The translations under genes were made by a program, and so were the position numbers. The notes below the pieces were generated by a model. The model made no database searches and had not been told where the DNA came from. It saw only the letters and a program-made list of their open reading frames with translations. A DNA stretch of 64,000 bases from DASXHZ01 sp036488085 (GTDB lineage: Bacteria > Acidobacteriota > Thermoanaerobaculia > Gp7-AA8): the NCBI GenBank assembly GCA_036488085.1, contig DASXHZ010000108.1, positions 34,966 through 98,965 on the forward strand, read 5' to 3'. This document shows, piece after piece, positions 27,113 through 34,241 of this stretch (positions are counted from its first letter, which is position 1; each line of letters begins with the position of its first letter).

Positions 27113-27122
27113 ATTGTATGAT
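27113..27122. promoter_or_regulatory. Overlapping divergent -10 boxes of the ferritin-like gene and fabD
   Basis: ATTGTATGAT gives TACAAT on the minus strand (27118-27113, six bases before the GTG) and TATGAT on the plus strand (27117-27122, ten bases before the fabD ATG). The boxes overlap by two bases, and neither gene has a Shine-Dalgarno in the 26-bp gap, the same layout as between hpt and the FAH gene. Confidence 0.5.
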
Positions 27123-27132
27123 TCGCCGCGCC

Positions 27133-28077
27133 ATGCAGCATCACACCGCATTCGTCTTTCCGGGGCAGGGGAGCCAGTACGCCGGAATGGGGAAGGACGT
27201 CGCCGAGAAGTATCCGGTGGCGCGCCGGGTGTTCGACGACATCGACGCCGCCCTCGGCTTCTCGATCTCCCAGCTCTGCTTCGAAGGTCCCGAGGACCAA
27301 CTCAAGCTGACCGAAAACACGCAGCCGGCCATCCTCGCTGTCTCCTCCGCCATCCACGCCGTGCTCGAAGACCTCGGCGCGACCCGGCGCGACCTCGTCG
27401 CCGGCCACTCCCTCGGCGAGTACAGCGCGATCGTCAGTGTCGGCGGCCTCACGCCTGCCGAGGCCGCGAAGATAGTGAACATGCGCGGCAAGTTCATGCA
27501 GGACGCCGTGCCGGTCGGCACTGGCGCGATGGCGGCACTGATCGGGCCGAGCGTCGAGGACGTGCGTGCGATCTGCGAAGAGGCGGCGCAGGGCGAGGTC
27601 GTCTCCGTCGCCAACATCAACGCGCCGGGACAGATCGTCATCGCCGGAACGAAGGCGGCCGTCGACCGCGCGATCAACGTCGCGAAGAAGCGCGGTGTCC
27701 GCCGCGCGCTGCCGCTCCCGGTATCCGCACCTTTTCATTGCGAGCTCATGAAACCGGCCGAAGAGCGGCTCAAGCCCATACTCGACGATGCTCCGTTCAA
27801 GGACCTCTGGTTCTCGCTCGTCTCGAACGTCGATGCCTCACCGATCGGCACCGCGACCGCGGTGCGCAACGCGCTCGTGCGCCAGGTCGTCTCGCCGGTG
27901 CGCTGGGTCGAGTCGGTGCAGAAGATGATCTCGATGGGCGTGCAGCGCTTCGTCGAGATCGGGCCGAAGAACGTCCTCGCCGGATTGATCGGCCGGATCG
28001 ACTCGACCGTCGAAGTGATGAACGTCAGCGACGTCCCCTCGATCGAGAGTTTCGTGGAGAAGACGCGTGAACATTGA
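27133..28077 (+). CDS. fabD: Malonyl-CoA:ACP transacylase
   Basis: A 314-residue enzyme that loads malonyl groups on acyl carrier protein for fatty-acid synthesis. It begins with FVFPGQGSQYAGMG, has the nucleophile motif AGHSLGEYSA near residue 93, the active-site His in SAPFHCELM near 199, and the closing GPKNVLAGL. ATG 27133 gives the usual N-terminus; an in-frame ATG at 27118 adds five residues. fabG starts inside its last 11 bases. No acpP or fabH gene is next to it. Confidence 0.96.
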   Translation: MQHHTAFVFPGQGSQYAGMGKDVAEKYPVARRVFDDIDAALGFSISQLCFEGPEDQLKLTENTQPAILAVSSAIHAVLEDLGATRRDLVAGHSLGEYSAIVSVGGLTPAEAAKIVNMRGKFMQDAVPVGTGAMAALIGPSVEDVRAICEEAAQGEVVSVANINAPGQIVIAGTKAAVDRAINVAKKRGVRRALPLPVSAPFHCELMKPAEERLKPILDDAPFKDLWFSLVSNVDASPIGTATAVRNALVRQVVSPVRWVESVQKMISMGVQRFVEIGPKNVLAGLIGRIDSTVEVMNVSDVPSIESFVEKTREH

Positions 28078-28798
28078 TCTGACCGGAAAGAACGCGCTCG
28101 TCACCGGCGCTTCGCGCGGTATCGGCGAAGCGATCGCGCGGCGGCTCGCCGAAGGCGGGGCGCAGGTGACGCTCGCGGCGCGCAGCAAGGAGCGCGTCGA
28201 GCAGATCGCGAGCGAGATCGGCCCGAACGCGCATCCGCTGGAGCTCGACATCACCGCGGCCGACCTCCGCGACAAGATCAAGGCGGTACTCGAGCAACAT
28301 CCGATCGACATCCTCGTCAACAACGCCGGCGTCACTGACGACCAGCTCTTCCTCCGCATGAAGCCGCAGTCGTGGGACACGGTTCTCCGCACGAACCTCG
28401 ACTCCGCCTTCCACATCACGCAGGAAGTGGTGAAGAAGATGCTCCGCGCGCAGTGGGGGCGGATCATCAACATCTCGTCCGTCGTCGGCCTCATGGGCAA
28501 CCCCGGCCAGGTGAACTACGCGGCGTCGAAGGCGGCGCTCATCGGCTTCACCAAGGCACTCGCGCTGGAGATCGGCTCGCGCAACATCACCGTGAACGCC
28601 ATCGCCCCCGGCTTCATCTCGACCGCCATGACCGAGCAGATGACGGACGAGGCGCGCTCCACCCTCGAGTCCCGCATCGCCCTCCGCCGCCTCGGCACCG
28701 TCGACGACATCGCGTACGCCGTCGTCTTCCTCGCCTCGGAACAGGCGAGCTACATCACCGGCACAGTGATGAACGTCAGCGGCGGACTCTATACGTAG
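28067..28798 (+). CDS. fabG: 3-oxoacyl-ACP reductase
   Basis: A 243-residue short-chain dehydrogenase. The NADP-binding TGASRGIGEAIA is near residue 14, NNAGVT near 84, the catalytic Ser-Tyr-Lys set is in ISSVVG and NYAASKAAL, and PGFISTAMT follows. It reduces 3-oxoacyl-ACP in fatty-acid elongation. The GTG start lies within fabD (11-bp overlap), so the pair is translationally coupled. The usual acpP is not downstream: the next gene is on the other strand. Confidence 0.96.
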   Translation: MNIDLTGKNALVTGASRGIGEAIARRLAEGGAQVTLAARSKERVEQIASEIGPNAHPLELDITAADLRDKIKAVLEQHPIDILVNNAGVTDDQLFLRMKPQSWDTVLRTNLDSAFHITQEVVKKMLRAQWGRIINISSVVGLMGNPGQVNYAASKAALIGFTKALALEIGSRNITVNAIAPGFISTAMTEQMTDEARSTLESRIALRRLGTVDDIAYAVVFLASEQASYITGTVMNVSGGLYT

Positions 28799-28871
28799 TA
28801 AACCGAGCTGGGTCGCCGGCTCCGTGGTTTCGACGAACGCGTGGAGCACTTTGAACAAACCATCCACTAAC

Positions 28872-29627
28872 TCAGCGTCTGGCGCGGTAACGCGCCGCGT
28901 TCACGACCGCGTACGCCGCGTGGCGTAGCTTGTCGACGCGCTCGTGTAGCGCGGATTCGACGCGCATCACGTCCCCTTCCGAAATATAGAAGTGTTCCGT
29001 GGCGCGTGCGTAGGCGAGGAAGCGCTCGCGGCTCAGGAGGAGCTGTGTGGCGTGCTCGCCGATCGCTTCGCGTTTCTTCCGCTGCTCCGTTTGGCTGAGC
29101 TGGATCGTGAAGCGTGTCCGTACGGGCGGCACCTGGCCGTGGATGACGTACGTCGCAATGATCTGCGGATCGATGGCGCGGTAAGCGAAGTACGCCGCGG
29201 CGCGGTGGTCGCTGTGAAAGTCGAAGAACGACGGCACGATCGCGATCGACGGCTGGAAGTCTTTCGCGTGATTCGCGATCGCCGTGCTGACTTCCTCGTC
29301 GCCTCGCCGAGCCATTGACGAGAGCTGTTGATCCGGGAAGCGAAGGAAGTGCGCGCAGCCGCCGGGAGCGCCGAGGAGCTGGAGTCCGGCGACAGCTTCC
29401 GTCGCACGGACGGCAGCCCATCCTTCGCGATCGCTCGCGGTGATGCGCCACTTCCGAAGTTGCGCGCGTTGCGGCCACGGATTGCTTTCGCCATTCGTGA
29501 GAAAGAGCACGCGGATCTCGCCGCCCTCCGCGAGCGTGCGCTGAATGAGACCGCCCGCGGAGATCACGTCGTCGTCGGGATGCGGCGCGATGATCAGCAC
29601 GCGGCCGAGCGGCGGCAGATCGGACAT
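28872..29627 (-). CDS. PIG-L/LmbE family deacetylase
   Basis: A 251-residue zinc-dependent de-N-acetylase. The metal-binding motif APHPDDDVISAGG is near residue 15, LTNGE near 49, and the distal His in the FHSDHRAA segment near 135. The family removes acetyl groups from N-acetylglucosamine-containing lipids or cofactors such as bacillithiol and mycothiol precursors. Its start and the stop of the upstream GT-C gene touch at 29627, so they are cotranscribed, which suggests a shared role in modifying a glycan or glycolipid. Confidence 0.87.
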   Translation of the reverse strand: MSDLPPLGRVLIIAPHPDDDVISAGGLIQRTLAEGGEIRVLFLTNGESNPWPQRAQLRKWRITASDREGWAAVRATEAVAGLQLLGAPGGCAHFLRFPDQQLSSMARRGDEEVSTAIANHAKDFQPSIAIVPSFFDFHSDHRAAAYFAYRAIDPQIIATYVIHGQVPPVRTRFTIQLSQTEQRKKREAIGEHATQLLLSRERFLAYARATEHFYISEGDVMRVESALHERVDKLRHAAYAVVNAARYRARR

Positions 29628-31261
29628 CAGAAGTCGCGGTCCTTCAGGTGGAACGGCGAGAAGCCGCGCTCGAACGCCGGCGCCCAGAGCACGGCGTAGT
29701 GCGAATCATTCGGCGGCGCGAAGCGGTGCGCGCCGGCCTGCAATGGCCGCGAGCCGGTCATCGATGTTCCGTCCACGGTTCCGCGCGCGAGCCCGTTGCG
29801 GCCGATGACGACGTACTCGCCCGGCATCGCGATGGTGAACGTCCCGTCCGGTTTGATCCACTGTCCGGAGGCTCGCAGGCGTCCCATATCGAGAAAGTTA
29901 GCCGAAAACAGCGCCCGTGACCGCGGCGGCCAGAAGGGGCCGTCGGCCTGTGCGACATGGCAATCCGCGCGCATCGCGTCTTCCCACATCGTGTCCCGCA
30001 GCAGATTGTGGCGCATCGCCTCGCGCGTGATCGTCTCGAGCACCCAGTATGTCGGGCGCCGGCGATAGACCGTCTCGCCTTTGAAGTCGCTGAGCGGCTC
30101 TCCTGGGCCGGCGAGCCGAAGCGCCTGGTGCATCATCGTGACCCACTCCGTCGTCTCGTCGCGGAAGCGGTCGGTGTAGTGAAGCAGCCCGGCGAGGCAC
30201 AGGAGCGCCGCGACGACATATGCGGCGGCGAGCCGCATGTTCGTCGTGCAGATCCGCGTCAGCCATGCGACGACGAAGATGGCGAGAAGCGGCATCATCG
30301 GGAGGACGTCGCGTGGCGAGATGAGAATCCAGAAGCCGCCGAGCGTGATCGTGAACATCCCGAAGAGCGTGCCCAGGTAGAAGCGCGAGCGGGAACGATC
30401 ATCGAACGTCCGCTGCCGCGCGAAGTGGCGCGCGTAGCGGAGGAGCAGGAACAGTTCGACCGGGTAGAGGTAGCGGAAGAGGCTGACGTTCGAGTGCGTC
30501 GCCGCTACGAGCTCATTGAACTTGAAAACGCAGTAGACAAGGTTCGACCACGCGCCGAGGTGAACGAAATACGCCGCGATCAGCGCGGGAGGGATCACGA
30601 AGCCAGCGATGAAGACGAGCGCGTTGACTGTGTAGGCGCCGGCCCTCCGCCGGCACGACTCTTCGCGGATCAGAAACGGCAGCGCAACGGCCGCGAACGC
30701 GAGCGAGATCACGAGGAGCACCGTCTTTAGCGAGACGCAGAACCCGATTCCCAGGATCACGCCGATCGCGAAGATGCGCGCCAACGTCATCGGACCGCCG
30801 GTCAGGACCACCAGCGCGACGACGCAGACCGTGTTCCAGAGGTTGTCCGTTCGGTACTCGATCGACTTCAGAAAGAACGGTGGAAAGAAACTGAGGAGCA
30901 CCGTCGATCCGATCGCGACGCGGCGCGTCCAGAAGCGGCGCGCGATGACGTACGTCGCCCACAGCACAACCGCGTACAGCGGCAGCATCGGCGCGCGCAT
31001 ATACAGGAGGATGTTGTCGCGCTCCCCGAGCGGTTTCAGGATCCACGACGTGACGATGTGGAAGAGGGGTGCGTGGTTGTCGAAGTAATCGCGGTACTGC
31101 ACCAGCCCCTGCGTCCACCCCCAGGCGACGTGGAGGTGCTGCGGCTCGTCCGAGTCGAAGCGGTAGCGGAAGTAGCAGACCGCGCGCAGCACGAGCGACG
31201 CTGCGGCGATGCCTGCGAGCGTCCACCGCTCGGGCGCGGAGAGTCGATCGTTCTCGTGCAA
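29627..31261 (-). CDS. GT-C type polyprenyl-linked glycosyltransferase
   Basis: A polytopic membrane protein of about 544 residues. The first periplasmic loop, FDSDEPQHLHVAWGWTQG, has the acidic pair typical of ArnT/PMT-like GT-C enzymes that use a polyprenyl-phosphate sugar; about ten membrane segments follow and the last 130 residues are soluble. The open frame extends to 31543, but that part would translate the tRNA-Arg gene, so it is not coding. Among nearby starts TTG 31261 is chosen, eleven bases from the tRNA 3' CCA; ribosome-binding evidence is weak, and the true start could be a little downstream. Confidence 0.8.
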   Translation of the reverse strand: MHENDRLSAPERWTLAGIAAASLVLRAVCYFRYRFDSDEPQHLHVAWGWTQGLVQYRDYFDNHAPLFHIVTSWILKPLGERDNILLYMRAPMLPLYAVVLWATYVIARRFWTRRVAIGSTVLLSFFPPFFLKSIEYRTDNLWNTVCVVALVVLTGGPMTLARIFAIGVILGIGFCVSLKTVLLVISLAFAAVALPFLIREESCRRRAGAYTVNALVFIAGFVIPPALIAAYFVHLGAWSNLVYCVFKFNELVAATHSNVSLFRYLYPVELFLLLRYARHFARQRTFDDRSRSRFYLGTLFGMFTITLGGFWILISPRDVLPMMPLLAIFVVAWLTRICTTNMRLAAAYVVAALLCLAGLLHYTDRFRDETTEWVTMMHQALRLAGPGEPLSDFKGETVYRRRPTYWVLETITREAMRHNLLRDTMWEDAMRADCHVAQADGPFWPPRSRALFSANFLDMGRLRASGQWIKPDGTFTIAMPGEYVVIGRNGLARGTVDGTSMTGSRPLQAGAHRFAPPNDSHYAVLWAPAFERGFSPFHLKDRDF

Positions 31262-31271
31262 GAAGGAGCGG

Positions 31272-31348
31272 TGGTGCGCCCTGAGGGATTCGAACCCCCA
31301 ACCGGCAGATCCGAAGTCTGCTGCTCTATCCAGTTGAGCTAAGGGCGC
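31272..31348 (-). tRNA. tRNA-Arg (anticodon UCG)
   Basis: A full cloverleaf on the minus strand: acceptor GCGCCCT with AGGGCGC, D arm GCTC/GAGC, anticodon stem GCAGA/TCTGC around loop CTTCGGA (anticodon TCG), T arm with TTCGAAT, discriminator A and encoded CCA (31274-31272). The first ten bases of the tRNA overlap the last codons and stop of the caspase-like gene upstream. Confidence 0.96.
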
Positions 31349-32994
31349 TTCCGGTGGGAGTGTAGCAGGTGGAAGTGCAACGAGCCGCGCTTGGCGTCCG
31401 TTGCGACGACCTTTCCCTTGAAGTCGAGGGCCAGCGTCCCATTTTCCGTCGTGATGCAGATGTCGTCCTTGCCATCCTTGTCGAGGTCGGCGATCTCGAT
31501 TCGTTTCACCCTCTGCCCTCGCGGCGTGATGTGACCGCTCCACAGCGGCTTTCCTCGTGCGAGCTTTTTCGCGTCGAACGTCATGACGGCGTTTCCGGCC
31601 GCGACGATGATCTTCGGGACGTACCGCGAACTAGGGCGGCCAACGATCAGGTGTTCGAGCCGTTGGGGAGAGTCGAAGAAGGCCAGGCGTTCTCCTTCCG
31701 CGGAGTAGATAGCGAGCCTCGAGGGGTCGTCACCCCAGAGGACGACCAACTCGCGTTGATGGTTCCGGAAGAGATCGCCGGCCGCGATCGCGCGAAGTGG
31801 TTTCTCCTCGCGTGCGCTCCATACCTCTCTCCCGTCCGCATCGAACGTGTGGATACCCGACTTCGTCGCAACGACGACGTCATTCGAACCGTCGGCATCG
31901 ATGTCCTCGACGAGCGCCTTCTTGATTCTTTCCCCCGCGTTGTGGCGCCACACCTCGGCTCCGTCGCTCTTGAATGCAATGACGGTCGGACCGTTGGTCG
32001 CAACCCGCGTGATCTTGCATGCGTCGTCGCCGGAACACGTGACCCAGCATTGCGAAAGTGGCATGTTCCGGGCGTCACCGTCGATACTCGACTGGATGGC
32101 GGTCCCGGCAACCCCGTCGCGGTGTTTTTGAATCCACTGCCTGACCCTGTTGTCGACGTACGTTCCAAGTGTCGATGCCGTCACGAGTCCGCGGGGTTTG
32201 GCAGCGTTGCATTGCAGCCCTTCAATGAAGGCGTGCGTGAAGACGCCGTTTCGGCTGACGTCGTCATCGTAGGCGTACTGACCGGCCGCGGCGGCGTAGA
32301 AGATTGCCTGTCCGTGTGTGCGGCTCATGCCGCGCAGAAGCGGCGCAGCCGTATCGTCTTGTCGCTCGACGGAACGCGTGGCTGGGCTGAGTCGCTCGCG
32401 GCAAGCATCGATCAGCACTAATGATCGAGAGGACCTCGAGGCAGTATCGAGGATGTTCGCGACCGAGATCGTCGTCCGCGGCTCCTGCACGACTGACGAA
32501 GCACCGAGTATGTAAGGCACGCCGGCGCGCGTAAAACCGTGACTGGAGATGGACACGATGAGGATACCCCCGCTCCGCGTGAGGCCGGCCTGGTGCTCGA
32601 GAAGCGAAACGATGGTGGTCGGATCCGCGGTCGTGATCTTCGCGCCGGCGTGCCGCAACAACTCCAGCTTTTTTCTGGACTCGTCTTTGTATGGCTGACC
32701 CGATAACGCAATGACGACCCGATCGGCCCGGACGAGTCGCACGCGCCGGTCGCACACAAATAGATACGCGAGATTGACCGCGTCGTCGGCGGCATAGGGC
32801 ACGGGCGCCAGTTCGCGGTGGCTGAACCTGCTCACGCCGACGAACAGCGCTGCCGACTGGTTGCGATCGAAACCCGCCTTGACCGGTGGCGAAGCGGTTA
32901 CCGGCTGCGCAGAACGCGCGGCGAAAAGGAAATGCGGTCCGATCGCAATCGCAACCGCGATTCCGGCGAGGAACACCACTCTGAACGCTTTCAC
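31339..32994 (-). CDS. Exported caspase-fold protease with FG-GAP/VCBS-like repeats
   Basis: A 551-residue protein. A signal peptide or anchor (about 1-26) is followed by a caspase-like peptidase C14 domain (about 45-290) with the catalytic His152 in SISSHGFTR and Cys198 in VLIDACRE. The C-terminal half (about 320-540) has calcium-type D-x-D-x-D-G loops (DIDADGSNDV near 363, DLDKDGKDDI near 508) as in FG-GAP/VCBS propeller blades. It is therefore probably an extracytoplasmic cysteine protease with a binding propeller. Start is GTG 32994. The gene ends inside the tRNA-Arg gene. It is divergent from the vWA-tubulin operon, with a 140-bp gap. Confidence 0.8.
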   Translation of the reverse strand: MKAFRVVFLAGIAVAIAIGPHFLFAARSAQPVTASPPVKAGFDRNQSAALFVGVSRFSHRELAPVPYAADDAVNLAYLFVCDRRVRLVRADRVVIALSGQPYKDESRKKLELLRHAGAKITTADPTTIVSLLEHQAGLTRSGGILIVSISSHGFTRAGVPYILGASSVVQEPRTTISVANILDTASRSSRSLVLIDACRERLSPATRSVERQDDTAAPLLRGMSRTHGQAIFYAAAAGQYAYDDDVSRNGVFTHAFIEGLQCNAAKPRGLVTASTLGTYVDNRVRQWIQKHRDGVAGTAIQSSIDGDARNMPLSQCWVTCSGDDACKITRVATNGPTVIAFKSDGAEVWRHNAGERIKKALVEDIDADGSNDVVVATKSGIHTFDADGREVWSAREEKPLRAIAAGDLFRNHQRELVVLWGDDPSRLAIYSAEGERLAFFDSPQRLEHLIVGRPSSRYVPKIIVAAGNAVMTFDAKKLARGKPLWSGHITPRGQRVKRIEIADLDKDGKDDICITTENGTLALDFKGKVVATDAKRGSLHFHLLHSHRKRP

Positions 32995-33134
32995 CCGCAG
33001 CTATTTTGACCCGCCCGCGCTGAAGTGTGCCCGAGCCTCTCGCACTCGAAGACACCCCGCTCGCGAATTTGTGGGGTCACCCCACAAAAGAAACGTGTCG
33101 GTGTCTTTTCCTTTTCGAACGTCAGGGAGAGCTC

Positions 33135-34241
33135 ATGAGACGCCGATTCGTGCCTGCGGCTGTACTCGTTTTCATTTCATTGGTCGCGCAAGCTCAACAG
33201 CGCGGCGCCGTCGACTGGATTTTTCTGGTCGATACCTCAAAGTCCATGCGCGGCGTTGGGTCGCAAAACATCTTTCCGGATGTCAAAGCGAGCATCGACT
33301 CCTTCATTCGTCGAACGAACGATGGCGATTCGGTGGCGATCTTCACATTCGACCGCGACGTCCGTCTCCACTCTGCCACCGACATTCACGGCGCCGCGCG
33401 CGACGATCTCACCTCGATCGTCGATGGTCTCGATGCGGAGGGCACTCGGACACACCTCGGCCTCGCAATCGAGAGGGGCCTCGAACGTGCGGAGTCCCTT
33501 CGCAAGGCAAAGGATCCGTCACGCGCCCAGGCCGTCGTTCTGCTTACGGATGGTAAGGAGGACGTGCGCGGCATCGACAACCCCGTTCCGATCTCCTCAA
33601 GCCTGCGGCGAGTCGGCGAGACCTACGTGTTTTTCGTCTCGATGGGGGAACACGAGCACGAGACCCAGCTCGACGACTTCGCCACGGAAGTTCCGCGCGC
33701 CCGCGTGTTGCGCGCCCCGACGCCGGAGGCGATTGGCCGGGTCGCGGACGAAATCCGCACGGCCGTCGTCCCGCCGCCTCCTCCACCCGCGAAGCGTCGC
33801 GTGGCGCTGAGGGCTCCGGTCGATCAGGAACCGAAAGCATCCCCCTTTCGATGGCTCATCTTGCTGTTGATCCTTGCGGGAGCCGCCGTTGCGATCTTCC
33901 TCTCGCAGCGGCACAAGAACGGGCTGGAAGGCGAACTGGAGATCGTTCAGCCGCGAGTCACCCCTGAATCGGCGTTCGTCGGCCTGTCGCGTCTCGCGAA
34001 GAACGAGGTGAGCCTCAGTGCGCTCCTTCCGCCGGAATCGCTGGACGGCGGCGACGCGCGCTTGTTCGTTCGCCGCACCAATGGAGTGAAGAAAGTCTGG
34101 ATCGCGGCACAGAGCGGCACGTTGCGCGTGAACGACATCGAGACCCCCGCCAGTGAGTTGTTCGACGCCGACGTGATCCAGCTCGGCACAACGAAAGTGC
34201 GCTTCAACCGCGCCGGATTTGAGCGCCAGGAGGAATCTTGA
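33135..34241 (+). CDS. vWA-domain membrane protein with FHA-like tail
   Basis: A 368-residue protein. A signal peptide (about 1-20, ending AQA) leads to a von Willebrand factor A domain with a complete MIDAS start, DTSKS (Asp33, Ser35, Ser37), and LLTDGKED further on. A Pro-rich linker, one membrane helix (about 238-258) and a C-terminal domain follow; its ending LFDADVIQLGTTKVRF resembles the last strands of FHA domains. The ATG at 33135 follows GGGAGA closely; the 108-base upstream extension is unconserved. It is the first gene of the tubulin operon and overlaps the next start by four bases (TTGA). Probable role: membrane adaptor between an outside ligand and the inner tubulin-like protein. 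Confidence 0.8.
   Translation: MRRRFVPAAVLVFISLVAQAQQRGAVDWIFLVDTSKSMRGVGSQNIFPDVKASIDSFIRRTNDGDSVAIFTFDRDVRLHSATDIHGAARDDLTSIVDGLDAEGTRTHLGLAIERGLERAESLRKAKDPSRAQAVVLLTDGKEDVRGIDNPVPISSSLRRVGETYVFFVSMGEHEHETQLDDFATEVPRARVLRAPTPEAIGRVADEIRTAVVPPPPPPAKRRVALRAPVDQEPKASPFRWLILLLILAGAAVAIFLSQRHKNGLEGELEIVQPRVTPESAFVGLSRLAKNEVSLSALLPPESLDGGDARLFVRRTNGVKKVWIAAQSGTLRVNDIETPASELFDADVIQLGTTKVRFNRAGFERQEES

Noticed and set aside
31262..31543. N-terminal extension of the GT-C glycosyltransferase reading frame
   Set aside because: It translates straight through the tRNA-Arg gene and into the caspase-like gene; the conserved membrane domain starts only after the tRNA.
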